Source: Streptomyces sp. NBC_01016 (GTDB lineage Bacteria > Actinomycetota > Actinomycetes > Streptomycetales > Streptomycetaceae). From it: a stretch of DNA of 64,000 nt. Below are positions 16,559 through 25,746 of the stretch, in pieces. The position numbers and the translations under genes are program-made. How positions within the stretch are numbered: the stretch's first letter is position 1; each line of letters starts with the position of its first letter. A model generated the notes under the pieces. It was not told the DNA's origin. It saw only the letters and a program-made list of their open reading frames with translations, and made no database searches. The DNA is taken from contig NZ_JAPEOQ010000001.1 in the NCBI RefSeq assembly GCF_026341035.1, positions 62,001 to 126,000 on the forward strand, read 5' to 3'.

Positions 16559-17200
16559 ATGAGCACCGCGACGCCTCCGTACTCCCCCCACGCCCCGTCG
16601 GCTACGGCCCCTGGCGCGCGTGACCACTTCGACATCTGCGACGTCACCCCCGAGGGAGCCGCCTGGCTCGCCTCCGCCGGGGCGTACCCCCGATCCACGC
16701 TCGCCCACTGGGAGGCGCGACCCACGGCCCCCGTCGTCCTCCCCTGCGGATCCGCCTTCGACGTGGTGAACGTGCCCGCGATCTTCGGCCGGCGGATGTT
16801 AGACCGCCTCTGGTCCGAGGGGCCCGGCTCCGGGCCCGTCGCCACGCACCGGGGCCGCATGCTCCTGTTCACCGCGCCGGGCACTGCCCAGCGCCTGCCG
16901 TCACTGCTCCACTGGGAGGAGTGGGGCCACGCGGTGCCGCCGCTGCTGTTCCACGGCGCCGGCGACGCGGTCACGGGCCCGGCCCCCACGACCCGCGCCG
17001 CGCTCCGGCCCGACCAGCGCCAGGAGTCCCGCTGGGTCGTCGCCCCCGACACCCGTCACCCCTGGCTGCCGGGACCCGAGGTCATGCGCTGGGCATGCGT
17101 CCGGGCGGCCCGCGCGAGTGCGCAGGCCGCGGTACGGATTTCGATTTTTCCTGCCCCCGATCCTGGTGCTAATGTCTACGACGTCAACCGGCGCCATTAG
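16559..17200 (+). CDS. Prim-pol N-terminal-like protein, unknown function
   Basis: This 213-residue soluble protein resembles the Streptomyces proteins annotated as bifunctional DNA primase/polymerase N-terminal domain (GAAWLASAGAYPRSTLAHWE; APVVLPCGSAFDVVNVPAIFGRRML; GPVATHRGRMLLFTAPGTAQRL). The acidic catalytic residues of active prim-pol enzymes are not apparent, so it is probably non-catalytic. The C-terminal codons overlap the first ten bases of the tRNA-Lys gene, an overlap seen at this locus in relatives as far as I recall. The ATG has only a weak TGAGGC upstream. Confidence 0.68.
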   Translation: MSTATPPYSPHAPSATAPGARDHFDICDVTPEGAAWLASAGAYPRSTLAHWEARPTAPVVLPCGSAFDVVNVPAIFGRRMLDRLWSEGPGSGPVATHRGRMLLFTAPGTAQRLPSLLHWEEWGHAVPPLLFHGAGDAVTGPAPTTRAALRPDQRQESRWVVAPDTRHPWLPGPEVMRWACVRAARASAQAAVRISIFPAPDPGANVYDVNRRH

Positions 17201-17264
17201 CTCAGTTGGTTAGAGCAGCGGACTCTTAATCCGCGTGTCCGGGGTTCGAGTCCCTGATGGCGCA
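17191..17264 (+). tRNA. tRNA-Lys (CTT anticodon), copy 1
   Basis: The 74-base cloverleaf has acceptor arms GCGCCAT/ATGGCGC, D arm AGCTCAGTTGGTTAGAGC, anticodon stem-loop GCGGACTCTTAATCCGC with CTT reading codon AAG, and TPsiC arm GGGGTTCGAGTCCC. CCA is not encoded. Two more identical copies lie at 29874-29947 and 35293-35366. Confidence 0.97.
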
Positions 17265-17270
17265 CCTAAA

Positions 17271-17306
17271 GACAAGGCCTCTCGCGAACCGCGAGGGGCC
17301 TTTGTC
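17271..17306 (+). terminator. Terminator of tRNA-Lys copy 1
   Basis: A 15-bp near-perfect stem, GACAAGGCCTCTCGC against GCGAGGGGCCTTTGTC with a one-base bulge, follows seven bases after the tRNA. Confidence 0.85.
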
Positions 17307-17344
17307 GTGCGCCTCGAGGGCGGGACACCCAAGCCGGGTAGGCA

Positions 17345-17445
17345 ATTCAAGCCCCGCACTTGAACGAGAGCCAGCGGGGTCCGGGGCAGAGCCCCGAGGC
17401 CGCAACGCCGGTGCGCGTGGGGTCCGGGGCAGCGCCCCGAGGCCG
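17345..17445. repeat. Palindromic repeat family A, copy 4 (two units)
   Basis: Two successive GGGGTCCGGGGCAG-type hairpin units lie in the convergent gap between the tRNA and the metalloprotease gene. Confidence 0.8.
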
Positions 17446-17467
17446 CAACCACGGTGCCGGTGTGGGA

Positions 17468-18757
17468 TCAACCCGCCGTCGTCACCTTCACCGTCCACGC
17501 CCCCGACGCCGTCCGGTTCTCCGCCTCGACGCGGATGTCGTCGCCCGGCACCGTGAAGGTTTCGCCGACGCCCACCGGGGCGTCGGCCAGGGGCGGGTAG
17601 ACGGATTCGCCGTAGCAGGCCTCCGTGCGGGGGTGGGCGTCGAGGACCTCCATGGGGCCACCCCCGGACGAGGAATCGCTGCGTACGCGGTAGACGAGAA
17701 CACCCCGGCTACAGGTCGCCGCATCATTGCCGGAGCCACCTCGCGCCTCCAGGGCAATGGCACTGTCGACACCCGTACGGATGACGGCGAGCTTGGTGCC
17801 ACCACCCGTACCGAACGGAGAACCCGCCCCCCGCGGCCCCGTACTCAGCGGCTCCAGGGTCAGCCGGGTCTCACCACTGCGCTTCACACACGTCACCTGC
17901 CGCTGATCCAGCCACCCCAGCTTCCACTTGTGCCAGCCGAACAGGTCCGGCGAGAGGCCGAACTGGCTGCCCATGACGTCCCAGTCACCGACGTACGTGT
18001 CCCAGTCCCCTTTGCCGTCGGTCGGCCGGTGGTAGAGGTCGGGCAGGTCGAAGACGTGACCGGTCTCGTGCGCGAGCACATTGCGGTCCGGCGGGTGCCG
18101 CTCGAAGACCGTGACGATGCGGCGGATGTCCGTGCCGTCCGCGCGCATCGGTTGGTCGAAGTTCACGACCTTCGTCGCGTCGGAGTCGACGCCTGGCGCG
18201 TCCGGGTCGGCGACGAAGTAGACGACGTCGTACTTGCTGAAGTCCGTGTACGGATCCGCCGCCTTCAGGGCGTCCTGCAGATACGCGCTGCGGTGCGCGG
18301 CGTCCCAGTCGCGCTGTATGGCGTACGCGGTCGAGGGGTGCGGCATCTGGACCCACTGCCGCTGCGGATGCGGAACCAGGGAGAACTTCCCGTACGAGGC
18401 CCGGTCGAAGAAGCGGCTGGTGGACGGGAAGTAGTCGGAGGCCAGCTCGTCGGGCGTGTTCAGGGGCAGCGAGTCGGGAAACGAGAGGAAGACCATCACG
18501 GCGTTCAGGGTCTTCTTGGGCTTCGGATACGCCGGGTTCCAGGTGTCCAGGCCCTCGGAGTGGTGGGCCGCGGTGCGCTCCAGGGCGCAGGGCCCCGCGA
18601 ACGGAACGGCCGCGGCCGGCCCCGCGACCAGCCCCATGGCGGCCACGGCCGCAAAGGCGGTGAGCCCCGCCGCGAGTGCGCGCGGGCCTGGCTTGTCCAC
18701 TCCCGCGAGTGGCTGCGGACGCGGCAAGTCGACCTCCGGGACGGGAAAGCGGGACAC
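17468..18757 (-). CDS. Secreted M6-like zinc metalloprotease
   Basis: This is a 429-residue exported protein. After a basic N-region a hydrophobic signal (ALAAGLTAFAAVAAMGLVAGPAAA) leads to a protease domain. The zinc motif is HETGHVFDLPDLYH (HExxHxxxxxxD/H type), with a DVMGS segment (DWDVMGSQFG) giving the Met-turn expected in metzincin-like M6 peptidases. The C-terminal half is beta-rich and lacks the PKD or PA insert of immune-inhibitor A. It probably degrades extracellular protein. The gene is divergent from the c-di-GMP gene with about 300 bases between. Confidence 0.82.
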   Translation of the reverse strand: MSRFPVPEVDLPRPQPLAGVDKPGPRALAAGLTAFAAVAAMGLVAGPAAAVPFAGPCALERTAAHHSEGLDTWNPAYPKPKKTLNAVMVFLSFPDSLPLNTPDELASDYFPSTSRFFDRASYGKFSLVPHPQRQWVQMPHPSTAYAIQRDWDAAHRSAYLQDALKAADPYTDFSKYDVVYFVADPDAPGVDSDATKVVNFDQPMRADGTDIRRIVTVFERHPPDRNVLAHETGHVFDLPDLYHRPTDGKGDWDTYVGDWDVMGSQFGLSPDLFGWHKWKLGWLDQRQVTCVKRSGETRLTLEPLSTGPRGAGSPFGTGGGTKLAVIRTGVDSAIALEARGGSGNDAATCSRGVLVYRVRSDSSSGGGPMEVLDAHPRTEACYGESVYPPLADAPVGVGETFTVPGDDIRVEAENRTASGAWTVKVTTAG

Positions 18758-19059
18758 CCAACCCAGAGTGTTGGTATTTGATGTGATTTGCCCTGTTTAT
18801 CTGGCCCGGACGAGTGACCGACGACACTCCGGTCGATCACGGAACGTCACAGCCGATCGGCCACGATCGGGCCACGACAGGAGGTCGGTCTCCGGCGAGC
18901 AGAAACGATCTACCGGGGAGATGTTCGGCGGCCCGGAACCCATGTGCACCGCGATCCAGGCTGGATAGGCCGTCCGACCTGCCTCTATGATCGGCACACT
19001 TTCCTGCCGGGACCCCGCAGCAGACCACGCAACCATCCGACGCACCACGGGAGCGAGCG
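18758..19059. promoter_or_regulatory. Divergent intergenic region, candidate BldD-type site
   Basis: This 302-base region separates the metalloprotease and the GGDEF-EAL gene. GAGTG at 18813-18817 and CACTC eight bases on form perfect 5-bp arms. GTGAC at 18815-18819 and GTCAC at 18847-18851 give a wider inverted pair. BldD sites pair AGTGA-like and TCAC-like halves, and cdgA is a reported BldD target in S. coelicolor. The assignment here is inference. Confidence 0.35.
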
Positions 19060-20922
19060 GTGAGCGCACAGCCCGAAGGGCCCACGACCGCGCGCCGGGT
19101 GGCTCCGCCCGGCCTACGCAACGATCCCCTCGCGGGGATCCCGGGGCTCACGGAGACCTCGAAGATCACGGAGGGTGATGGCGTGGGGTCGGCTTCACGG
19201 CCTCCGTCCGCCCAGACCCTCTACCGGCCGGCATTCGCGACGTCGCCGCTGGCCATGGCGGTCGTCGATCGCGAGGGCGTGATCGTCGGCGCCAACGACG
19301 CCGCATGCGCCCTGCTGTGCGGGGAGGACACCGGGCAGCTCGCCGGCCGTACCGTCGACGAACTGCTCGACCTGCACTCGGACCCGCGCACCGCGGACGC
19401 CTACCAGGAGATCCTGCGCGGGCGGCAGGCCCGGCTCAGCCGCACCCGCCGCCTCAAGCACCCCTCGGGCCACTCGCTGTGGCTGCGCGTCACGGTGTCA
19501 CCGCTCCCGGACGCGGAGGCCGTGCTGCTCTCGCTCAGCGACATCACCGCGCACCGCGGCCTCCAGGACCGGCTGCACCACCTGGAGCTGCACGATCCAC
19601 TGACCCGGCTGCCCAATCGCGCGCTGTTCTTCGAGCGCGTCTCCGCGGCCCTGGAGTCCGGGACGTACGAGAACACGGGCGCGACCGGGCGCGTGGGGCT
19701 CTGCCTGCTGGACCTCGACGGGTTCAAGGCGGTCAACGACTCCCTCGGGCACCCGGTCGGCGACCGGTTGCTCGTCGCCGTCGCCGAGCGGCTCACGCAC
19801 TGCGCGGACCGCGCGCAGAGCGCCACGGGCGCCCCGCTGGTGGCCCGGCTCGGCGGTGACGAATTCGCGCTGCTCGTCGAGGACTCCACCGGTACGGAGG
19901 AGGTGGCGGAGCTCGCCCGGGCGGTCCTTGACGCGCTGCGGGAGCCCTTCGACCTCGCCGGTGAGCGGGTGTCCGTCTCCGCCTCGATCGGCGTGGTCGA
20001 GCGGCAGGTCACCGGCACCAGCACGACGGCCCTGATGCAGGCGGCCGACACCACGCTGTACTGGGCGAAGGCGGACGGCAAGGCCCGCTGGACCTTCTTC
20101 GACCCGGAGCGCAACGCCCACCGGATGACCCGTCAGGCCCTGTCGTCCAGCCTGCGGCCCGCGGTCGACCGGGGTGAATTCGCCCTGGAATACCAGCCGT
20201 TGGTGGAGATGGCGGACGGTGAGCTGCGCGGGGTCGAGGCGCTGGTGCGCTGGCGGCACCCGCAGTTCGGTCTGCTGTCGCCGAATCGGTTCATCCCACT
20301 GGCCGAAGAGGACGGCTCCATCGTGGAGTTGGGGCGGTGGGTGCTGCGGACGGCCTGCGCGCAGGCGCGGCGCTGGCAGGTGGAGCACCCCGCGGCGCCG
20401 CCGGTGTTCATGAGCGTCAATGTGGCGGTGCGTCAGATGTGGGACTCGGATCTGGTGGCGGACGTCGCGCAGATCCTCGCCGAGACCGGACTCCCGCCGG
20501 AACTCCTCCAGTTGGAGCTGATCGAGTCCGCCGTGATGGGCTCGACGGGACGGCCGTTGCAGGCGCTCCGGGCGCTGAGCGACATGGGTGTGCGCATCGC
20601 CATCGACGACTTCGGCACCGGGTACTCCAACCTCGCGTACCTCAGCCGGCTGCCCGTGTCGGTACTCAAGCTCGACGGGGCGTTCGTGCGGGGATTCGAG
20701 GGGGACGGGTCCACACCCGCGGAGCCGGCGGACGCGATGATCGTCGAGGCGCTCGTGCAGCTGGCGCACCGGCTCGGGCTCACCGTGACCGCCGAGTGCG
20801 TGGAGACGGCGGAGCAGGCGGAGCGGCTGCGTCGGCTCGGGTGCGACACCGGGCAGGGGTGGCTCTACTCGCGGCCGGTGGCGGCGGATCGTATCTCTGG
20901 GCTCCTTGCCGAGCGCAGATGA
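19060..20922 (+). CDS. cdgA: PAS-GGDEF-EAL cyclic-di-GMP enzyme, CdgA-like
   Basis: This 620-residue cytoplasmic protein has no TM helix. A PAS domain (about residues 48-165) is followed by a GGDEF domain with intact GGDEF at 265-269 (ARLGGDEFALLVED) and an EAL domain with intact EAL at 393-395 (GVEALVRWRHPQFG). Further EAL motifs include ELIESAVMG, IAIDDFGTGYSN (DDFGTGYSS form), LKLDGAFVR and AECVETAEQ. Both synthesis and hydrolysis of c-di-GMP are therefore possible. Domain order and neighbourhood match S. coelicolor CdgA (SCO2817), a BldD target that affects development when overexpressed. The GTG start follows GGGAGCGAGCG. It converges on the flavin oxidoreductase gene. Confidence 0.88.
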   Translation: MSAQPEGPTTARRVAPPGLRNDPLAGIPGLTETSKITEGDGVGSASRPPSAQTLYRPAFATSPLAMAVVDREGVIVGANDAACALLCGEDTGQLAGRTVDELLDLHSDPRTADAYQEILRGRQARLSRTRRLKHPSGHSLWLRVTVSPLPDAEAVLLSLSDITAHRGLQDRLHHLELHDPLTRLPNRALFFERVSAALESGTYENTGATGRVGLCLLDLDGFKAVNDSLGHPVGDRLLVAVAERLTHCADRAQSATGAPLVARLGGDEFALLVEDSTGTEEVAELARAVLDALREPFDLAGERVSVSASIGVVERQVTGTSTTALMQAADTTLYWAKADGKARWTFFDPERNAHRMTRQALSSSLRPAVDRGEFALEYQPLVEMADGELRGVEALVRWRHPQFGLLSPNRFIPLAEEDGSIVELGRWVLRTACAQARRWQVEHPAAPPVFMSVNVAVRQMWDSDLVADVAQILAETGLPPELLQLELIESAVMGSTGRPLQALRALSDMGVRIAIDDFGTGYSNLAYLSRLPVSVLKLDGAFVRGFEGDGSTPAEPADAMIVEALVQLAHRLGLTVTAECVETAEQAERLRRLGCDTGQGWLYSRPVAADRISGLLAERR

Positions 20923-20967
20923 TCCGCCGCCCTCAGGCGACCTCGGGTTCCCGGGCTTTCAGGGCTT

Positions 20968-22047
20968 TCAGGCGCGCGGCAACTCGTAGGCGTCCGCGAT
21001 GAGTTCGTAGGAACGCAGGCGTACGTCGCCGCCGTGGGCGTTGGCCGTGAGCATCAACTCGTCGGCGCCCGTGCGCTTTTGCAGCTCGTCGAGGCCGGAG
21101 CGGACCTCGTCGGGGGTGCCGTGGATGACGTTGGAGTTCCAGGACTGGACGAAGTCCCGCTCCATCTCGTTGAACTGGTACGCCTCCGCCTCCTCGGGCG
21201 TCGGCACGAGGCCTGGGCGGCCGGTGCGGAGACGGACCATGTTGAGGGCGGCGGCGAGCACCTGGCGGCGGGCCTCCGTGCCGTCGTCGTCCGTCGCGAG
21301 CGCCGATACGCCGATGAGGGCGTAGGGCTCGGAGAGGGTCTCGGACGGGCGGAAGTTCTCGCGGTACAGGTCGAGCGCCGGGATCGTGTTCTGCGCCGAG
21401 AAGTGGTGCGCGAAGGCGAACGGGAGGCCGAGCGTCGCGGCCAGGCGGGCGCTGAAGCCGGAGGAGCCGAGGAGCCAGACCGGCGGGCGGTTCGGGTCCT
21501 GTACGCCGCCGGGGGACGTGGCCTGGACCGGGCCGGGGACGGCGTGGATGCGGGAGTACGGGTGGCCGTCGGGGAAGTCGTCGTCGAGGAAGCGGGTGAG
21601 CTCGACGAGCTGCTGCGGGAAGTCGTCGGCGCCTTCGTTGAGGCGGTCCGAGCGGCGCAGGGCGGCGGCGGTCGCGCCGTCCGTACCCGGGGCGCGGCCG
21701 AGGCCGAGGTCGACGCGGCCCGGGGCCATGGCCTCCAGCGTGCCGAACTGCTCCGCGATCACGAGCGGGGCGTGGTTCGGGAGCATGACGCCGCCGGAGC
21801 CGAGGCGGATGCGGTCCGTGTGGGCGGCCAGGTGGGCCAGGATCACGGCGGGGCTGCTGGAGGCTACGCCGGGCATGGAGTGGTGCTCGGCGACCCAGTA
21901 CCGGTGGTACCCACGGTTCTCCGCGAGCCGGGCGATGTCGACGCTGGTACGGAGGGCATCGGTGGCCGTGCGGCCGGCCCCCACGGTGACCAGATCCAGG
22001 ACGGAGAGGGGGGTCGGGGCAGTGCCCTGGGCTGCGCCGCGGATCAC
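20968..22047 (-). CDS. LLM-class flavin-dependent oxidoreductase
   Basis: This 359-residue TIM-barrel protein has the luciferase-like monooxygenase signature ([65 protein letters not shown]). The match is close to the MsnO8/YhbW-type group of single-component LLM oxidoreductases that use FMN. The GTG start has AGGAGG six bases upstream. It stands alone, converging on the c-di-GMP gene, and its upstream region holds repeats of both families. The substrate is unknown. Confidence 0.9.
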   Translation of the reverse strand: MIRGAAQGTAPTPLSVLDLVTVGAGRTATDALRTSVDIARLAENRGYHRYWVAEHHSMPGVASSSPAVILAHLAAHTDRIRLGSGGVMLPNHAPLVIAEQFGTLEAMAPGRVDLGLGRAPGTDGATAAALRRSDRLNEGADDFPQQLVELTRFLDDDFPDGHPYSRIHAVPGPVQATSPGGVQDPNRPPVWLLGSSGFSARLAATLGLPFAFAHHFSAQNTIPALDLYRENFRPSETLSEPYALIGVSALATDDDGTEARRQVLAAALNMVRLRTGRPGLVPTPEEAEAYQFNEMERDFVQSWNSNVIHGTPDEVRSGLDELQKRTGADELMLTANAHGGDVRLRSYELIADAYELPRA

Positions 22048-22150
22048 GGGTCCTCCTGCGTACGTACGGGGTATATGGCTTGACCCCGACGTAACGGAGG
22101 CCTACTCCGCTTTATTCCCGGCACCGTGGCCGGACCCCGCTTAACTGTCG

Positions 22151-22212
22151 CGCCGCACCGGGGCGCCGCCTTGCCCACCCTGCCGCCCAAGGCGGCAGAT
22201 TGCCCAAGGCGG
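22151..22212 (-). repeat. Repeat family B, copy 2 (inverted)
   Basis: This is the reverse complement of the 9765-9826 element, including GCCTTGCCCACCCTGCCGCC. It is directly followed by a family A unit at 22224-22287. Confidence 0.85.
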
Positions 22213-22223
22213 CAACGGCACCA

Positions 22224-22287
22224 TCAAGCCCCGAGCAAATCAAGCCCCGCCGGCGTTTGAGGCGCGGGGTCCGGGGCGGAGCCCCGT
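22224..22287. repeat. Palindromic repeat family A, copy 5
   Basis: CAAGCCCCGCCGGCGTTTGA and GCGGGGTCCGGGGCGGAGCC form a full unit downstream of the EutA-like gene. Confidence 0.85.
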
Positions 22288-22329
22288 GGCGTGGGCCCGA
22301 GGGGCCGCCACCCACCCCACCCGCCCCAC

Positions 22330-23061
22330 TCACACCTGCACCACCGGCTCCTTCGTGAAGAGCGCGCCCAGGGCCGGCGCGTTGACCCGCCGGTCCACCA
22401 GTCGCAGCGCCTCCCAGACGGAGACCTGGTTCGCCGTGAGGACCGGCTTGCCGAGCTCGGACTCCAGGTCACGGACGTACGCCGCCGTGTGCAACGCCGT
22501 GTCGGGCAAAAGCACCGCATCCGCGTCCGGATGATCACCGGCAAGAGCCATCGCACGCACCTCGTCCCACCCCCACGTCCCCACCTCGGCCGCCGTGATG
22601 ATCCCGCTCCCCCGGACGGCCAGGACCTCCGCCCCGGCAGCCTTGAGGAACGTAGCGAAATGGTCCGCGACGTCCTCCGGATAGGTCGCGGCGACCGCCA
22701 CCCGCCGCGCCCGCACCTCCCGCAACGCGTGCGCGAAGGCGAAGGACGTACTGGAAGCGGGCAGCCCCGCCGCCCTCGCGAGCCCACGCACCTGCTCGTG
22801 CGCGCCGTCCCAGCCGAAGACGAAGCTCCCGGACGTGCACGCCCAGACCACCGCCTCCGCGCCGGAGAGCCGCAGTTCCTCGACCCCCGCGGCGAGGCGG
22901 TCCGGCGCGCCCATCTTCAGCAGCGCGTCGACACGGTGCGCGTCCTCTCCGATGTCGGTGTGGACGACAGGCAGCCGCACATCGCTGTCGATCAGCATCT
23001 CGATGCGCGGGTAGTCGTCCTCCGCGGAGTGTCCGGGGTAGAGAAATCCCAGCGAGGTCAT
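22330..23061 (-). CDS. EutA/maleate cis-trans isomerase-like protein (Asp/Glu racemase superfamily), 2
   Basis: This 243-residue soluble enzyme belongs to the family of maleate isomerase, arylmalonate decarboxylase and EutA. AVVWACTSGSFVFG carries the first catalytic Cys region. The usual second Cys (in GADALFISCTN of the neighbour) is replaced here by ADAVLLPDTALHT, so one catalytic cysteine appears missing. It lies three bases after the related gene at 23065 and is cotranscribed with it. EutA genes accompany ectoine importers (ehuABCD-eutABCDE), which fits the ABC operon downstream. Exact reaction unknown. Confidence 0.82.
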   Translation of the reverse strand: MTSLGFLYPGHSAEDDYPRIEMLIDSDVRLPVVHTDIGEDAHRVDALLKMGAPDRLAAGVEELRLSGAEAVVWACTSGSFVFGWDGAHEQVRGLARAAGLPASSTSFAFAHALREVRARRVAVAATYPEDVADHFATFLKAAGAEVLAVRGSGIITAAEVGTWGWDEVRAMALAGDHPDADAVLLPDTALHTAAYVRDLESELGKPVLTANQVSVWEALRLVDRRVNAPALGALFTKEPVVQV

Positions 23062-23064
23062 GCG

Positions 23065-23889
23065 CTATGCCCACCCTTCCTGTTCCTTCGACCGTTCCCT
23101 CGGCAGATCCTCCGGAGGCAGCGCCTCCGGCACGTCCGCCGGGGGCCACACCCGCGCCGCCGGATCCAGCAGCGCCTGGTACGGCCCCACCGCACGTGTA
23201 CCCAGCCGGGCGAGGGCTGCCCACATCGTGACTTGATTGGCCGAGATCACCGGAATCCGCAGCTCCGCCTCCAGCTGCGGGATGACGTCGTACGTCGGCA
23301 GGTTGGTGCAGCTGATGAAGAGCGCGTCGGCCCCGGAGCTCCCCGCTTCCCTGGCCATCGCCGCCACGTCCCGGTAGGGCACCTTCCAGATGTGCCGGGT
23401 CAGACCGAGGTAGGCCCGGCCCGTGACCGTGATGCCGGCCTCCGACAGATACTCCTCGAGCGATTCGGTGACCGATCGCGTATAGGGCGTCACGAGGGCG
23501 ATGCGCCGCGCGCCCAGTTCGGACAGGGCCTGGAGCAGGGCCCCCGATGTGGTCACGGCGGGCAGCTCCCCGGCCCGCCGCATCGCCGTGCACATCGCCC
23601 GCTCCCCCGCGAGACCGCCGACGAAGCTGCCGGAGGCGCAGGCGTACGCGAGGACTTCCGGCCCGGTGGCACCGAGCGCACGGACCGCTTCACCGAGCGT
23701 TTCGTGCTCGCTGACCAGGCGCGCCAGGTCGAGGCCGACCTCGACGGGCACGTAGGGAGTACGGGTGAGGTGGAGGGATACGTGGTCGGGTACCCAACGC
23801 CACAGCTCGCGGTCGAGAGCGAAGTCGAACGGGGCGACGACGCCCACGCCGCGCTGCGGTTTCGGTCCCCCCAGGAATGAGACGTCCAT
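23065..23889 (-). CDS. EutA/maleate cis-trans isomerase-like protein, 1
   Basis: This 274-residue enzyme is of the same superfamily as the next gene. Both cysteine motifs are present: VLAYACASGSFVGG and ADALFISCTNLPTYDVI, as in two-cysteine racemases and isomerases. The C-terminal tail (LPPEDLPRERSKEQEGWA) is extra. It is the first gene of a two-gene operon, divergent from the amidase gene with 341 bases between. The tandem copies with different active-site residues suggest a heteromer or two successive steps. A reaction cannot be assigned. Confidence 0.84.
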   Translation of the reverse strand: MDVSFLGGPKPQRGVGVVAPFDFALDRELWRWVPDHVSLHLTRTPYVPVEVGLDLARLVSEHETLGEAVRALGATGPEVLAYACASGSFVGGLAGERAMCTAMRRAGELPAVTTSGALLQALSELGARRIALVTPYTRSVTESLEEYLSEAGITVTGRAYLGLTRHIWKVPYRDVAAMAREAGSSGADALFISCTNLPTYDVIPQLEAELRIPVISANQVTMWAALARLGTRAVGPYQALLDPAARVWPPADVPEALPPEDLPRERSKEQEGWA

Positions 23890-24230
23890 GAGCAGGCCCC
23901 ATGTTCAGCTGACTGATTCAATGCCGGGGTGGTGCTTGAGCCGGCGAACCGCCGGGACGTCGGGACAGCGACACAGCGCGAAACAAGGTGCAGGAACCCT
24001 AGTGGTGTCCTCTGTTGTCGACGGTAGGTTCCGGTGCCTGCGGGGTCAATCCGCGCATGTCGGCAGGTGCCTTCGAACTTTCCGTTGTTCGTGAAATTGG
24101 TGGCTGTTCCCGACTTCTCGCGCCCAGGAAAGCGGATCTTCATTGCCGGACGGTTTCCCCGCGATGTCCGTGCCTGACGAGGTGATCCTGGGTAGGTCCC
24201 CGGCAACGTATCGCTGGTGCTGGAGGGCGG
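23890..24230. promoter_or_regulatory. Divergent control region between EutA-like operon and amidase
   Basis: There is no gene in these 341 bases. An inverted pair CGAAC-N8-GTTCG lies at about 24074-24091 within TTCGAACTTTCCGTTGTTCG, a possible IclR-type or other operator. Base composition is less GC-rich than its surroundings, as expected for promoters. Confidence 0.4.
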
Positions 24231-25637
24231 ATGACGAGCGTGCTCATCGGACTGACCGCGCAGGACCTCATCGAGGGATATCGCAAGGGAGAGTTCAGCC
24301 CGGTCGACGCGACCCGCGCCGTGCTCGCCAGGATCGAGGAGACCGATCCCGCGCTGAACGCGTTCGTGCGTGTCGACGCGGAGGGTGCCCTCGCCCGGGC
24401 GGAGGCGAGCGCGCGACGGTGGCGCGAGGGCGAACCGATGGGCCTGCTCGACGGGGTGCCCGTGTCGGTGAAGGACATCCTGTTGCAGCGGGGCGCGCCC
24501 ACGCTGCGCGGCTCGAAGACCGTTTCGGAGCAGGGCAGTTGGGACGAGGACTCGCCGTCGGTGGCCCGGCTGCGCGAGCAGGGCGCGGTCCTCGTCGGCA
24601 AGACGACGACGCCCGAGTTCGGCTGGAAGGGCGTGACCGATTCGCCGCTGTCGGGCGCGACCCGCAATCCGTACGACACCTCGCGTACGGCGGGTGGTTC
24701 GAGCGGCGGGAGCGCGGCGGCGGTCGCGGTGGGCGCGGGGCCGCTGTCGCTCGGCACGGACGGCGGGGGTTCGGTGCGCATACCCGCCGCCTTCTGCGGG
24801 ATCTTCGGCCTCAAGCCGACGTACGGGCGGGTGCCGCTGTACCCGTCGTCGGCGTTCGGAACGCTGGCGCACGTGGGGCCGCTGGCCCGTACGGCGGCCG
24901 ACGCGGCGCTCATGATGGATGTGATCTCGGGCCCCGACCCGCGGGACTGGTCGGCCTCGGGACCGCCGTCCGGCGGCTTCCGGGACGCGCTGCACGGCGG
25001 GGTGCGCGGGCTGCGTGTCGCGTACTCGCCGACGCTCGGCGGACAGGTGGCAGTGCGGCCCGACGTCGCCGCGGCGGTGCGCGCGGCGGTGACGCGGCTC
25101 GCCGAACTCGGCGCGTACGTCGAGGAGGTGGATCCGGACTTCACCGATCCGGTGGAGGCGTTCCACACGCTGTGGTTCAGCGGCGCGGCGCGAGTGGTGC
25201 AGCATCTCCCGGCGTCCAAGCGGCAGTTGCTCGACCCGGGGCTGCGGGAGATATGCACCCGGGGCGCGCGGTACAGCGCGCTCGACTATCTGGCGGCGGT
25301 CGACGCACGGATGGCGCTCGGGCGGCGGATGGGCGCCTTCCACTCGACGTACGACCTGCTGGTGACGCCGACGGTGCCGATCACCGCCTTCGAGGCCGGA
25401 GTTGAGGTTCCACGCGGCTCCGGCCTGCGGCGATGGACGGGCTGGACCCCGTTCACGTACCCCTTCAACCTGACCCAACAGCCCGCCGCTTCCGTGCCCG
25501 TGGGGCTCGACAAGGGCGGTCTGCCGGTCGGGCTCCAGATCGTGGCGGCGCGGCACAGGGACGATCTCGTACTCCGGACCGCGCACACGCTCTACGAGGC
25601 GGAAGTGGCGAGTCACTCCAGTCCCAACACGGCGTGA
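24231..25637 (+). CDS. Amidase signature family hydrolase
   Basis: This 468-residue hydrolase has the complete amidase signature: catalytic Lys in GVPVSVKDIL, the Gly/Ser-rich TAGGSSGGSAAAVAVG with the cis-Ser, and the nucleophile Ser in LGTDGGGSVRIPAAFCG. It should hydrolyse an amide on a small substrate. The ATG follows GGAGGGCGG. Its position between the EutA-like pair and the EhuBCDA-type importer suggests that it processes the imported compound or a pathway intermediate. It is not a GatA: there is no gatB or gatC nearby. Confidence 0.9.
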   Translation: MTSVLIGLTAQDLIEGYRKGEFSPVDATRAVLARIEETDPALNAFVRVDAEGALARAEASARRWREGEPMGLLDGVPVSVKDILLQRGAPTLRGSKTVSEQGSWDEDSPSVARLREQGAVLVGKTTTPEFGWKGVTDSPLSGATRNPYDTSRTAGGSSGGSAAAVAVGAGPLSLGTDGGGSVRIPAAFCGIFGLKPTYGRVPLYPSSAFGTLAHVGPLARTAADAALMMDVISGPDPRDWSASGPPSGGFRDALHGGVRGLRVAYSPTLGGQVAVRPDVAAAVRAAVTRLAELGAYVEEVDPDFTDPVEAFHTLWFSGAARVVQHLPASKRQLLDPGLREICTRGARYSALDYLAAVDARMALGRRMGAFHSTYDLLVTPTVPITAFEAGVEVPRGSGLRRWTGWTPFTYPFNLTQQPAASVPVGLDKGGLPVGLQIVAARHRDDLVLRTAHTLYEAEVASHSSPNTA

Positions 25638-25746
25638 ATCGCGTGAAGTTAGGACATGGACGTATTGCTTATGAATTCAGATCTCGGCTTTATCAAGGGC
25701 CGAAAACGATAGGCATATCTCCCGGGGCTTCGGGTAATGGCGCGCC

